Assembly: GCF_014641735.1 (NCBI RefSeq)
Contig: NZ_BMIH01000002.1
Location: forward strand, 1 to 64,000
DNA length: 64,000 nt
Direction: 5' to 3'
Source of the DNA: Sphingomonas metalli
GTDB taxonomy: Bacteria; Pseudomonadota; Alphaproteobacteria; Sphingomonadales; Sphingomonadaceae
Below are positions 8,556 to 16,888 of this stretch, piece by piece. The translations under genes were made by a program, and so were the position numbers. Numbering within the stretch: the stretch's first letter is position 1; each line of letters opens with the position of its first letter. The notes beneath the pieces were generated by a model that saw nothing but the letters and a program-made list of their open reading frames with translations, was not told the origin of the DNA and searched no databases.

Positions 8556-10205
8556 GTGACGGCGAAGGTCCATCTTCACGGTCGAACGACCCTGCTCGCG
8601 ATCCTGCTGGCGGGCGCGTCGCTGCTCGGGGGCTGCAAGTCCGCCGCCGAACGCGCCGCCGCCGCGATGGCGCAGGGGCAGCAGCTGGCGGCGGCCGGCC
8701 AATATGCCGCCGCGCAGCAGCAGTTCGACATCGCCGTGCAGGCGCGCGACGATCTGCCGGACCTGTGGATGATGCGCGCGCGCAACCAGATCGCGCTGGG
8801 CGACTATTCGGGCGCCTATGCCTCCTATCGCAACGCGCTCGATCAGGATCGCACGAACCGGGAGGCGCTGGACGCGATGGCGCAGCTGTCGCTCGCCTCC
8901 AAGCGCTTCGACGATGCCCGCGACTATGGCGAACAGATCCTGGCGCTGGCGCCGCAGGACCCTACCGGCCTGCTCGTGACCGCCAGCGTCGCGTTCGAGA
9001 TGGGGCGCTTCCAGGCGGCGTCCGATACCGTACGCCAGCTGCTGAAGGTGGCGCCCGACAATGAGCGCGGCCTGGTCCTGCTCGGTCGGCTGGAGGAGCG
9101 GCGCGGACGATTGCAGGAAGCCGCGGCCCTGGTCGAACCGATCTTCAAGCAGCGGGGCGGTGGCGACGAGCTGCGCGCGCTGCTCGCCAAGATCTATGGC
9201 GACCAGGCCGACGGGAAGGGACTTCTCGCGATCGCCCAGCGCGACGCGGCGGATCGGCCGCGCGACCCCAAGGTGATGCAGACGCTCGCGCAGCGGCAGG
9301 CAACCGTCGGCGGAATCGCCGCCGCCCTGGACGCGCTCAACACCGCGCACACCGTGAAGCCCGGCGATGCGATGCGGGCCGAAACGGTTTTGACGCTGGC
9401 GCGCGCGGACGTCGCGCCCGCTGCCATCGTCGCTGCCGCATCCGGACTCGTCTCTCCACAGGTCGATCTCGTCACCGCGCTCGCCGAATATGCGATAGCC
9501 CGCGGCGACTATCGTGCCGCCGCCGCACTGGTCGCGCGTCTGCCCGCCGGCAATGGCGAGGACCGCACCGACCAGGAAGGCCTGCGCGCCTTCATCGCTG
9601 CCGCAGGCGGCCAGATGCAGGACGCCAGCCGCCGCGCCGACGCGGTGCTCGCGATCGATTCGGGCGAACCCTATGCCTTGATGGCGCGCTCCCAGGTGGA
9701 GCTGGCAGGCAGAAACCTTGATGCCGCGCTGCGCGACGCGCGGCTGGTGGTCAGCCAGAACCAGCAGTTCGCCACCGGCTATGCATTTCTCGCCCGCGTG
9801 CTCAACGCGCGCGGAGACCGGATCCTGGCCGACAAGACGCTGTTCGACGGCAATAACGGCGACAAGGCCAATCCGTTGGCGCTCCGCCAGCTGGTCATGC
9901 TGCTGGTCGCCCGCGGCCGGAGCGGCGATGCGCTGAGCTATGTCCGACGCTACACCATCGAAAATCGGGACGTTCCGGCCGGATGGACGATGCGGCAGGC
10001 ACTGTGCCGCAGCACCGGCGATGCGGCCTGCGTGCAGCGCGCGACGGCGGTCCTGGCGCGGCTGCGGGGCGGTGACGGACCGGCCCCCAGGATACCGGAT
10101 GACGAGCTGGAGAGCGCCCGCGATCTGCGCGACGTCTATGGCGATGCGGGCGACGATGGCGACGACGGGACGGCCGCGACCGCCGCTGCGGGGAACGCGC
10201 AATGA
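8556..10205 (+). CDS. TPR-repeat lipoprotein of EPS/PEP-CTERM system
   Basis: This 549-residue protein starts at GTG 8556, with AAAGGCG just upstream. It carries a lipoprotein signal with lipobox LLGGC (Cys about residue 27). The remainder is a series of tetratricopeptide-like helical pairs, beginning with AMAQGQQLAAAGQYAAAQQQ and continuing to about residue 500 with recurrent Ala/Leu/Tyr spacing (for example DYSGAYASYRNAL). Similar TPR lipoproteins are regular members of exosortase-linked EPS loci, where they probably scaffold assembly or export complexes on the periplasmic side of the membrane. The acidic Gly/Asp-rich tail is probably disordered. The stop overlaps the next start by four bases (ATGA), so the two genes are translationally coupled. 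A frame-shifted overlapping frame has no signal sequence. Confidence 0.85.
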   Translation: MTAKVHLHGRTTLLAILLAGASLLGGCKSAAERAAAAMAQGQQLAAAGQYAAAQQQFDIAVQARDDLPDLWMMRARNQIALGDYSGAYASYRNALDQDRTNREALDAMAQLSLASKRFDDARDYGEQILALAPQDPTGLLVTASVAFEMGRFQAASDTVRQLLKVAPDNERGLVLLGRLEERRGRLQEAAALVEPIFKQRGGGDELRALLAKIYGDQADGKGLLAIAQRDAADRPRDPKVMQTLAQRQATVGGIAAALDALNTAHTVKPGDAMRAETVLTLARADVAPAAIVAAASGLVSPQVDLVTALAEYAIARGDYRAAAALVARLPAGNGEDRTDQEGLRAFIAAAGGQMQDASRRADAVLAIDSGEPYALMARSQVELAGRNLDAALRDARLVVSQNQQFATGYAFLARVLNARGDRILADKTLFDGNNGDKANPLALRQLVMLLVARGRSGDALSYVRRYTIENRDVPAGWTMRQALCRSTGDAACVQRATAVLARLRGGDGPAPRIPDDELESARDLRDVYGDAGDDGDDGTAATAAAGNAQ

Positions 10206-10966
10206 GTGACGGTCGGATTTCCTTTCTCGGCCTCGACTTCGATCCGCTGGAGCCGGACGCGATGCTGGCGGTGCTCGCCGAGCGCGATCCGACAGCCCCC
10301 TTCGCCTATTGGGTGACGCCCAATGTCGATCACGTCGTGCGCCTGCATACCGAGGACGCGCCTGACGGGGATGCGGTGTGGGCGGCGTATCGGGCAGCGG
10401 AGTGGTGCAGCTGCGACAGTCGCATATTGGCGGTGCTCGCTCGTCGACAGGGCATCGGGCTGCCGGTCGTGCCGGGCAGCGACATGACGCCGATGGTGCT
10501 CGATCGCGCCTGCCGCCCCGGCGACCGGATCGCGGTGATCGGCGGCACGCCCGAGACCTGCCGCGCCCTGTCCGCGCGGTACCCGGCGCTTGCCATCGTC
10601 CAGCATTGCCCGCCCATGGGCATGCGCCGCAATCCGGCCGCGATCGAGGCGGCGGCGGCGTTCGTTGCGGAAGCGCGGGCCCGGTTCGTCTTTCTGGCGG
10701 TCGGGTCGCCCCAGCAGGAGCTGCTCGCCGCCCGCATCGTCGCGCGCGGGGACGCGGGCGGCATCGGCCTGTGCATCGGCGCGTCGATCGAGTTCGTGGT
10801 AGGCGAAAGCCGGCGCGCACCGCGAATCGTGCAGAAGCTCCACGTCGAATGGGCGTTCCGCCTCCTGTCTGACCCGCGCCGCTTGTGGAAGCGCTATCTG
10901 GTCACGGGGCCGCGGATATTCGCCATCGCACGCCGCCATCGGCGGGAGGCTGATGCAGACGCGTGA
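10202..10966 (+). CDS. WecG/TagA/CpsF-family glycosyltransferase
   Basis: The 254-residue enzyme matches the WecG/TagA family (GT26), which transfers N-acetylmannosamine or N-acetylmannosaminuronic acid to lipid-linked intermediates. Visible hallmarks are FAYWVTPNVDHVVRLH near residue 35, the VPGSDMTP segment, VIGGTPETCRAL near residue 113, the HCPPMGM turn, FVFLAVGSPQQELLAARI and the final IEFVVGESRRAPRIVQKLHV segment. The family acts at the cytoplasmic membrane face. It is coupled to the TPR lipoprotein by a four-base overlap and ends the rightward EPS transcript. A hairpin at 11148-11194 lies downstream. The exact sugar cannot be told from sequence. Confidence 0.9.
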   Translation: MSDGRISFLGLDFDPLEPDAMLAVLAERDPTAPFAYWVTPNVDHVVRLHTEDAPDGDAVWAAYRAAEWCSCDSRILAVLARRQGIGLPVVPGSDMTPMVLDRACRPGDRIAVIGGTPETCRALSARYPALAIVQHCPPMGMRRNPAAIEAAAAFVAEARARFVFLAVGSPQQELLAARIVARGDAGGIGLCIGASIEFVVGESRRAPRIVQKLHVEWAFRLLSDPRRLWKRYLVTGPRIFAIARRHRREADADA

Positions 10967-11147
10967 TGCCGGGAAAGCGATGCCGGTTCGGGCCGAAATT
11001 GGTCCAGAACGGATCGAATGACATCGTCGGCGGAGTACAGGCCCTGCCGGAAAGACGATCCGTCCCGCTCGAGCGAACCGAAGGCCGCAGACGTGAGGGG
11101 AACCGGACGAGGCTCCGCCCTGCGCCGAGGCGACAGGATGAGATGAC

Positions 11148-11194
11148 GGCACACGCGCCGGTGGGAGGTTCCCCTCACCATCGGCGCGTGTGCC
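11148..11194. terminator. Strong hairpin between convergent genes, likely bidirectional terminator
   Basis: A perfect 13-base inverted repeat (GGCACACGCGCCG and its complement, 11148-11160 and 11182-11194) encloses a second, imperfect stem formed by GGTGGGAGG and CCTCACC. It lies between the end of the WecG-type gene on the plus strand and the end of the EpsD-type gene on the minus strand. There is no long T run on either side, so termination may rely on stem strength or on Rho. Confidence 0.65.
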
Positions 11195-11203
11195 GCCCCG
11201 CGA

Positions 11204-12046
11204 TCAGCTCTTCGCCTTGGCGGCTGCCGCGGCGTCGCCCTTCGGCTCGAAGCCCGGCTGATAGTCGATCTTCGCCGCGTCGCGCGCCTGCTTCAGCTGC
11301 TTCTGCGCGATGTCGGTGACCGCGTTGCGGCGGATCATCTCGGCGGCGACCTTGCGGGCATTCTCGCCGTCGATCGGCGCGTCCGACTTGCCGTTGAGCA
11401 CGCTGACGACGACGTTGCCGCCGGTCGCGATCACGAAGGGTTCGCCGGCGGGCAGCGCGGTGACCTGCTTCAGCAGATCGGGCGGGGTGGCCAGAGTGTC
11501 GAGCTTCGACTGCTGGCGCTGGAACTGGATGTTCATCGCCGAGAGGCGCTTGGCGACCGCGTCGAGGCTGTGATCCGCCTCCAGCGCCTTCAGCTTGTTG
11601 CGATCCGACGGCATCGCGAAGACGATCTGGTCGAGATTGTATACCGCGCGCTGCGCGAACATCTGCGGATTCTGCTGGATGAAGCGATCCGTGTCGGTCG
11701 GCGTCGGCACCGGGATGTTCTTCGTGACCTGCTGGCCGAGCATCTCGATCATCAGCTGATCGTCCGTCCGGCGCTCGCGCTGGAGGAAGTCGGGATCCTT
11801 GTCGATGCCGCGATCGCGCGCCTGCTGCACCAGCAGCTTGCGGTTGATGAGGTTCTGCAGGGCCGCAGCGCGGATCACGTCCTTGTCGCCGCCGGCGGGC
11901 GCGTTCTTCAGCTCGCCGTTCAGCTCGGACAGCGAAACTTCCTCGCCGTTCACGACGGCGACGACCTGACCGGTCGCCTCGCGCTTGCACCCCGCGACCG
12001 CGATGGCCGAGGTCAGCATCAGGATTGTTAAGGCTTTCGATCGCAT
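11204..12046 (-). CDS. EpsD-family peptidyl-prolyl cis-trans isomerase lipoprotein
   Basis: The 280-residue protein has a lipoprotein signal (MRSKALTILMLTSAIAVAGC, lipobox VAGC). A SurA/PrsA-like N-terminal helical chaperone region follows (VVAVVNGEEVSLSELNGEL; AALQNLINRKLLVQQARDRG), and a weakly conserved parvulin-like domain occupies about residues 125-225 (LDQIVFAMPSDRNKL; ALPAGEPFVIATGGNVVV). EpsD-type isomerases accompany EPS and exosortase loci and probably help fold the outer-membrane or exported components. The gene is transcribed leftward, opposite to the small accessory gene at 12153. Its tail is Ala/Lys-rich. The parvulin core is divergent enough that activity is uncertain, so it may act mainly as a chaperone. 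Confidence 0.82.
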   Translation of the reverse strand: MRSKALTILMLTSAIAVAGCKREATGQVVAVVNGEEVSLSELNGELKNAPAGGDKDVIRAAALQNLINRKLLVQQARDRGIDKDPDFLQRERRTDDQLMIEMLGQQVTKNIPVPTPTDTDRFIQQNPQMFAQRAVYNLDQIVFAMPSDRNKLKALEADHSLDAVAKRLSAMNIQFQRQQSKLDTLATPPDLLKQVTALPAGEPFVIATGGNVVVSVLNGKSDAPIDGENARKVAAEMIRRNAVTDIAQKQLKQARDAAKIDYQPGFEPKGDAAAAAKAKS

Positions 12047-12152
12047 ATCAGTCTTTCACTCCTCGAGAACGTCGATTAACCGGGGGCGCGGGGCGATCCG
12101 CTTTTTGCGTTTCACCGACTACGCCATACGCCGCCACTAAAGGGAATAGGTG

Positions 12153-12395
12153 ATGCAGACTATCTACGATTGGATTACGGTGGCGTTCTTTGCCGGGTTG
12201 GTCGTGCTTCTCCTGCAGCGGTCGGTCGGACCGGAGGAAAAGCAGGATTCGATGCTTCACTACATCGTTCCCGCCGGCGGCTGCGCCGTCACCAACTATC
12301 TCGGCAACAACGGATACGACATTTTCGCCGTGCTCGTCTTCGTCGGCATCATCGCCTACACCCTCCACTTCCTCAAGCCGTTCGCACGGACTTGA
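12153..12395 (+). CDS. Small two-helix membrane protein, exosortase (XrtV-type) accessory
   Basis: This 80-residue protein has two predicted membrane helices (about residues 5-22 and 57-75). A loop between them contains RSVGPEEKQDSMLHYIVPAGGCAVTNYLGNNGYD. It matches my recollection of a small family annotated as an accessory protein of exosortase V sorting systems, and it lies back to back with EpsI and the exosortase. Its molecular role is not known. I chose ATG 12153 over GTG 12150 because AAGGGA is better spaced and the protein then begins MQTIYDW. The stop is only 24 bases from the convergent EpsI stop, and the final bases before it contain no obvious terminator. Confidence 0.75.
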   Translation: MQTIYDWITVAFFAGLVVLLLQRSVGPEEKQDSMLHYIVPAGGCAVTNYLGNNGYDIFAVLVFVGIIAYTLHFLKPFART

Positions 12396-12419
12396 GCCCC
12401 CTTCCCCCACGCTAGCGGA

Positions 12420-13151
12420 TCAGTGCGGGCCGATCAGCAGCTTGCGGCCCGCCTTCCCCGAATCCGCGACCAGCGCCTGGACGAACCGCGTCAGCGTCGC
12501 GAGCGCCGCGTTTCGATCGTCGCCGATCACCGAGGCCCTGGCCAACAGTCCATCCGGAATCAGGCCGCGCAGATTCGCCTTCGCCATTTCCAGGCGCTGG
12601 TCGAACCAGCGGATCGGCAGCGCATCGCCCACCCGCGTCCAGTAGATGATATATTCGCGCCGCGCGCCGCGATCGGCGGTGAGGAAGCGGCACGGGATCG
12701 CAAAGCCCGGAGCGATCGGCACGCTGGCCGCGACATTCTCCAGGATCGTGAATCCAGAGGCCGGATAACAGACTTCGGGCCGGTGGACCTGAAGGCGCCC
12801 TTCCTGGACGCTGCTATAGGCGACGACCAGCATGACGGGCTCGACCCCGGTGCCGTCATAGACGCGGGTCAGCAGCTGTTCGTACAGCGTGCGCGAAAGC
12901 TGGTCCTCCGGCGGCAGGATCAGGCCCGAGGCGGACTCATAGGCCCAGGGGCCGAGCCGCTCCGGGAATAGCTTGTCGAAGCTCTTGTCGGTCTGCCGGT
13001 CGACGCTCCGCCGCGGAACGTAGAGCTCCGACAGGGCGACCGTACCGGCCAGCGCCAGGCCGATCAGCAGCTTGCGCCGCGACAGCGGATCGGGCGCATC
13101 GTGATCGCGATCCGAAACAGGCACCGCGCCCTTGGTCACGATCGTGCTCAT
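12420..13151 (-). CDS. epsI: Exosortase-associated protein EpsI (V-like)
   Basis: The 243-residue product starts with a twin-arginine-like or anchor segment (SRRKLLIGLALAGTVAL, about residues 24-40). A periplasmic domain follows with the EpsI hallmark VHRPEVCYPASGF (Cys near residue 128) and the conserved YIIYWTRVGD strand. EpsI proteins occur fused to or next to exosortases and are thought to participate in sorting or cell-surface attachment, possibly through the conserved cysteine. The ATG at 13151 overlaps the exosortase stop by four bases (ATGA), so the two are co-translated. In many genomes this domain is fused to the exosortase C-terminus, but here it is a separate polypeptide. Confidence 0.9.
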   Translation of the reverse strand: MSTIVTKGAVPVSDRDHDAPDPLSRRKLLIGLALAGTVALSELYVPRRSVDRQTDKSFDKLFPERLGPWAYESASGLILPPEDQLSRTLYEQLLTRVYDGTGVEPVMLVVAYSSVQEGRLQVHRPEVCYPASGFTILENVAASVPIAPGFAIPCRFLTADRGARREYIIYWTRVGDALPIRWFDQRLEMAKANLRGLIPDGLLARASVIGDDRNAALATLTRFVQALVADSGKAGRKLLIGPH

Positions 13152-14158
13152 GCCTTCATCCAGCCCATGCGGCGGCCGACCGCGGTGAACAGCTTGTCGA
13201 CCGCGAAGATCGTCAGCACCGAGGCGACGAACATGAAGAGCCCGGCCGCTTCGTGCAGGAAGCCCTGCGCCACCGCCTCGCCGGCATGATAGGTCAGGAG
13301 GACCAGGATCATGACGCGCAGGAAGTTGGCGAAGACCGCGATCGGGAAGATCAGCGCGACCAGCAGCAGCGTGTACCGCCAGCTCGCGTTGTGGCGCAGG
13401 TAGACATAGAAACTGCCGATCGCCGTCAGGCTGATCAACGAGTTGAGGCCGGCGCAGGCGGCCGCGATCAGCAGCTCGAACTGGCCGATATAGATGCTCA
13501 CGCCCGAAGTCGCGACCGGATAGCCGACTGCGGCGAGCAGCCCCACCACCGACTTGCTGATGGCAAGCTTCACCGGCTGGGTGGCGATGTCGACGAAGGT
13601 GTCCGGAATCGGGATCAGGAAGATCGAATAGAGGATCGGAAACCAGAGTACGCCCAGCACCCGCTTGCCACCGATCGCGTAGAGAACGGCGATCAGCGAG
13701 ATATAGGCGGCAAGGCCGCGCACCTCGAGCAGTCCGGTGATCCGCGCCGCGACGTAGAGGAGCAAGCCCGGGGCGAGCGCGAGCACCGCATGCCACGCCT
13801 TGGGCGCCTTCATCGCGGCGATCGCGTCGCGGGCGCTCAGCGCAAACAGCCAGATGGCCGTGGCGAAGACGATCGGCGCATGCGCCGCCTGGTCGGTGCC
13901 CCACCCGCGCGACGCCAGGTCGATCAGCGTCGGCGCGGCAAGCATCACCACGCCGACCCAGAAGATCGGCGCGCGGCGGAAGGCGTTCCAGACAGCCTGG
14001 ATGCCGTTCACCCAGGGATTGTGCCCGCCGCTGCCACCTTTGCGGGCGACGGGCGATCCGGCATGAGCGGCTGTTGCGGCTTCGACCGTGACAGCACCCT
14101 CTGCCGCGGGCCAGTCCGGCTGCGGCGAGGCTCGATGGGATGAAACGCTCAGGTCCAT
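13148..14158 (-). CDS. xrtV: Exosortase (transmembrane cysteine transpeptidase, V-like)
   Basis: This 336-residue polytopic inner-membrane enzyme recognises C-terminal PEP-CTERM-type sorting signals. After a disordered 50-residue N-terminus it has about eight membrane helices. The three exosortase catalytic residues are visible: Cys235 in AAACAGLNSL, Arg281 in NFLRVMI and His302 in LHEAAG. The sequence around the cysteine (ACAGLNSL instead of the ACSGLR of XrtA) and the small accessory gene nearby fit exosortase V, though that class call is inference. I use ATG 14158 because the TTG at 14182 adds nothing recognisable. A candidate substrate is the PEPxxWA protein at 25541-26362. The downstream partner EpsI overlaps by four bases. 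Confidence 0.9.
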   Translation of the reverse strand: MDLSVSSHRASPQPDWPAAEGAVTVEAATAAHAGSPVARKGGSGGHNPWVNGIQAVWNAFRRAPIFWVGVVMLAAPTLIDLASRGWGTDQAAHAPIVFATAIWLFALSARDAIAAMKAPKAWHAVLALAPGLLLYVAARITGLLEVRGLAAYISLIAVLYAIGGKRVLGVLWFPILYSIFLIPIPDTFVDIATQPVKLAISKSVVGLLAAVGYPVATSGVSIYIGQFELLIAAACAGLNSLISLTAIGSFYVYLRHNASWRYTLLLVALIFPIAVFANFLRVMILVLLTYHAGEAVAQGFLHEAAGLFMFVASVLTIFAVDKLFTAVGRRMGWMKA

Positions 14159-14533
14159 GGTGGCCGCACGCCTAGATCGCAAAGGTTAAGGGGCCGCAAA
14201 GGCACAGACCGCCCCGGTCGCCGGAAATTGCCGCCACCACCCGCGCGCCCGGTTTCCCGCCCGCTGGGCTTTCAGCATCGAGGGCAAGCCAGCTCGTCCC
14301 CCATCGCTCGGCTTGAGACACCTTCTCCAACCCGGCCGCCATATCGGCAACCCCCTGATTTGGCAACGGCGCCAAGTGGAACGGCGGCGGCGCGGCGCGA
14401 CTCATCATGGGACAGGCCCCGGCCAATAGGCGTTGCACGGACTTTGGTGCGCTGCCATCCTGTGTCCAACAGGGAGACACATCATCATGACCAAGGCAGC
14501 GCGTCGTGCGCCTGCGCCGGGAGCAGGTGACTG
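14159..14533. other. Divergent intergenic region upstream of exosortase and membrane-protein genes
   Basis: This stretch has no gene longer than 15 codons. It should hold promoters for the leftward exosortase-EpsI pair and for the rightward membrane protein. Visible elements are GGTTAAGGGGCC at 14184-14195, 26 bases before the exosortase start, and an inverted repeat TTGGC-N6-GCCAA near 14361-14376. The short ORF at 14487-14534 lies at its right end. I see no sigma-54 element and no conserved RNA structure. Confidence 0.5.
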
Positions 14534-14534
14534 A
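14487..14534 (+). CDS. Possible 15-residue leader ORF
   Basis: A 15-codon frame encoding MTKAARRAPAPGAGD begins eight bases after an AGGGAG ribosome-site-like sequence. Its TGA shares a base with the ATG of the next gene (TGATG). Such an arrangement could couple translation of the membrane protein to the short peptide, or it could be chance. The peptide contains no run of regulatory codons typical of attenuators, although two Arg and three Pro codons are present. It is far too short for homology evidence. Confidence 0.3.
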   Translation: MTKAARRAPAPGAGD

Positions 14535-15454
14535 TGGCGGACAGCAACATGCCCGCCGATCGCACCGGAACGGCACAGGTGGACCGGTCGCCCGAGGACC
14601 GCGCGCGTCGGCGCAAGCGGATCCGGGGCCTGATCGGCGGCTGGGGCGTGGTCGTGGCGCTTTTCCTGCTCTGGCAGACGCTGACCTATCGCGGCCTGAT
14701 CGCGCTGGCGGCGGAGTGGCAGTTCAACACCTTCGGCCGCTATTATCCCTCGCTGACCTATATCCTGCTCGCCGCGCTGATCGCGTCGCCGGTCCTGTGG
14801 CTGTTGCGCGGCCGCACCGCGCAGAGCGAGCCGGCGGTCGCGCCCGCGCTGCTTCCGGGGCTGGCGTTCATCCGCACGATCATCGGCGTCGGCGCGGGCT
14901 GTTTCGCCGCCTGCCTCGTGGTGCTGATCGCGATGGTCTCACTACCCGATGATCAGGGCGTTCCCGAGCGGATCGTTCTCGGCACGCCGGCTGCGGCCAA
15001 CCCGCCACGCACCGGGCCGACCATCCTCGTCGGCACGGTCGTCCGCGACCGGACCGCCGGGCTCAACCAGGAGCTGCTCGTCGCCCGCCGGACGATCCGC
15101 TTTGCACCCCTGATCGGACCGGGCTCGGGACGCGAGGCGATCCGCTTCTTCGTCGAGATCGGCCCGAACGAGGACGCCGCGACCTTGCGGCCGGACGGGC
15201 TGCGACAGGGCGTCCTGCGGCGCCACGGCCTGCCCGGCGAGCTCGAAAAGCTGTTCCGCTATGCCGGCTACGACCTGGCCCAGCCCTATTACACGCTCTA
15301 CGCGTCCACGGCCGGATTGCGCTGGCCCTATCGCGTCGCCGCCGGGCAGCTGGCGATCGTCGGCCTGATCTGCCTGCTCGCGGCCGGACTGCTGCACCTG
15401 CGCCGCGAAAGGCTGCGCCGGCGTATTCTGCAGCAGCGCGTTAATGCCGCGTAA
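14534..15454 (+). CDS. Unrecognised four-helix inner-membrane protein beside exosortase
   Basis: I do not recognise the family of this 306-residue protein. After a basic N-terminus (PEDRARRRKRIRG) it has predicted membrane helices at about residues 35-55, 68-90, 112-138 and 268-287. A soluble loop of roughly 125 residues between helices 3 and 4 is probably periplasmic. The loop contains ILVGTVVRDRTAGLNQELLV and FFVEIGPNEDAATLRPDGL, and the end is strongly basic (HLRRERLRRRILQQR). The gene is divergent from the exosortase and 51 bases upstream of a retropepsin gene. That position suggests a surface or sorting-related role, which is inference only. GGGAG lies 10 bases before the ATG. Confidence 0.7.
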   Translation: MADSNMPADRTGTAQVDRSPEDRARRRKRIRGLIGGWGVVVALFLLWQTLTYRGLIALAAEWQFNTFGRYYPSLTYILLAALIASPVLWLLRGRTAQSEPAVAPALLPGLAFIRTIIGVGAGCFAACLVVLIAMVSLPDDQGVPERIVLGTPAAANPPRTGPTILVGTVVRDRTAGLNQELLVARRTIRFAPLIGPGSGREAIRFFVEIGPNEDAATLRPDGLRQGVLRRHGLPGELEKLFRYAGYDLAQPYYTLYASTAGLRWPYRVAAGQLAIVGLICLLAAGLLHLRRERLRRRILQQRVNAA

Positions 15455-15505
15455 ACCGCTGCGAATGACAGGTTTGTTTACCTTCGAGCGGCAGATTCCG
15501 CGTCC

Positions 15506-16027
15506 ATGATCTCGTCGCTGACCATGAAGTCGCTGCCGGTCGCCATAGCCGCGCTCGGCATTACCGGCATGACCCATCCGGGCGCCGGCACATCGTTCGC
15601 GCGTCCCGCCGCGAGCCAGGCGGTGCCGGGGGCGGAAGCGCGGATCGCCCTGCCCCATGGCCGGCTGACCCTGAAGCGCGCATCGGATGGCCTGTTCTAC
15701 GTGACCGCCCATGTCAACGACGCCCCGGTCCGCTTCGTGGTCGATACGGGCGCCAACGTGGTGGTGCTGACCAAGGCCGATGCGCGCGCCGCCGGAATCG
15801 ACGCCCCCGCGCAGACTGCCAGGGTCGCCCTGCGGACGGCCGGAGGGCGGCGTGCGATGCGCTGGGCCAGCATCCGCAACCTCAAGATCGGCGGCCATAG
15901 CGTGCCCAACACCGACGCCGTCGTCACCGCGGGCGATGGCCCGCCGCATTCGCTGCTCGGCCAGTCGGCGCTCAGCCGCTTCGAATCGGTGACCCTGCGC
16001 GGCGATCAGCTCGAGCTGCGGATCTGA
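15506..16027 (+). CDS. Retropepsin-like aspartic protease, clan AA family
   Basis: This 173-residue exported protein has a signal-like N-terminus (MKSLPVAIAALGITG from the alternative ATG at 15524). It then has a single retropepsin fold: FYVTAHVNDAPVRFVVDTGAN with the catalytic Asp in DTG at residues 80-82, a middle flap region, and LLGQSALSRFESV near the end in place of the usual ILG strand. Bacterial proteins of this type (the TIGR02281-like clan AA group) are periplasmic and probably act as dimers, since one chain supplies one DTG. It follows the unrecognised membrane protein in the same direction by 51 bases and may be co-transcribed. Substrate is unknown; an envelope protein is likely. 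Confidence 0.85.
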   Translation: MISSLTMKSLPVAIAALGITGMTHPGAGTSFARPAASQAVPGAEARIALPHGRLTLKRASDGLFYVTAHVNDAPVRFVVDTGANVVVLTKADARAAGIDAPAQTARVALRTAGGRRAMRWASIRNLKIGGHSVPNTDAVVTAGDGPPHSLLGQSALSRFESVTLRGDQLELRI

Positions 16028-16117
16028 CGCCGGCGCCGTCGCGCACCTCGTCCCTCGCTAGTTAGACGGTCGATCGATCTCCGGTACCGCTGGAGTCTTC
16101 GCCCGATCGGGAACCCG

Positions 16118-16780
16118 TCAGGCGGCGAGCGGAAAGCGCAGCAGGCGATCCTCGACCGGGATCCACGCCTGCCCCGTCCCGCCGATCGCCCGGATGATCG
16201 CGGGATGATCGGCATCGAGGCCGCCGGTCAAGGCGCCGAAGGCCGGCAGGATCACCTTGCGCGCGCTGCCGACGAAGCATCGCCGCGCCACGGAACGACC
16301 GCGCAGCTTCAGCCGCAGCTTCGGGTGGAAGTGCCCCGACAGCTCCGGCTGCAGCTCGCTCGGATCGGCTTCGTGCCTCAGGACCAGGCCGTCGACCAAC
16401 GCCTCCTCCGCCACCTCACCGCCGCAACGGTCGAGGATGGCGGGGTCGTGATTGCCGGTGATCCAGGTCCAGCGCGTTGCGCCCGTCAGGCCGCGCAGCA
16501 GGATCTGGGCATCCGGGCTCAAGCGATCGCAGCCCCCCACATCGTGGAAGCTGTCGCCAAGACACCATATTTCCGTTGCGCCGGTCCGCGCGACCAGCGT
16601 GGCGAGCGCGCTGAGGGTCGCTTCCGAATCATAGGGTGGCAGCAACTGCCCCCGCGCGGCGTACCAGCTCGCCTTCTCCAGATGCAGGTCGGCGACGAGC
16701 AGCGCCGAGCGCGCCGGCCAGTAGAGCGCGCCCTCTGCCAAGGCCCTGAAATCATGCCCGCCGAACGAAAGGGGAACCAT
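16118..16780 (-). CDS. pdeM: Ligase-associated metallophosphoesterase (PdeM)
   Basis: The 220-residue enzyme is a calcineurin-like phosphoesterase with all motifs present: ADLHLEK (metal-1 Asp and His), CLGDSFHD, the signature ITGNHDPA and GHFHPKL near residue 155. This short form is the DNA-ligase-associated group, which acts with an ATP-dependent ligase, a DEXH helicase and a beta-lactamase-fold exonuclease in a DNA damage response. All three partners are in this window (19731-22136, 22446-23444, 33795-35408) but not adjacent. The ATG at 16780 gives the normal N-terminus. It is transcribed alone, with a convergent protease gene downstream. Confidence 0.92.
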   Translation of the reverse strand: MVPLSFGGHDFRALAEGALYWPARSALLVADLHLEKASWYAARGQLLPPYDSEATLSALATLVARTGATEIWCLGDSFHDVGGCDRLSPDAQILLRGLTGATRWTWITGNHDPAILDRCGGEVAEEALVDGLVLRHEADPSELQPELSGHFHPKLRLKLRGRSVARRCFVGSARKVILPAFGALTGGLDADHPAIIRAIGGTGQAWIPVEDRLLRFPLAA

Positions 16781-16888
16781 GGCGGCGCCATGCCGCGAAG
16801 CCGCGTCCGGTGCAAGCCGCCGGAATCGGGTTTGCCGATCGGACGTTTCCTGCCAACGGTGCGTCGACCGCTACGAGGATGACATTCC

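Noticed and set aside
6420..10820. 1466-codon minus-strand frame across several EPS genes
   Set aside because: Only 6420-7784 is a real gene. The rest runs antisense to the TPR lipoprotein and WecG-type gene and is Arg/Pro-rich.
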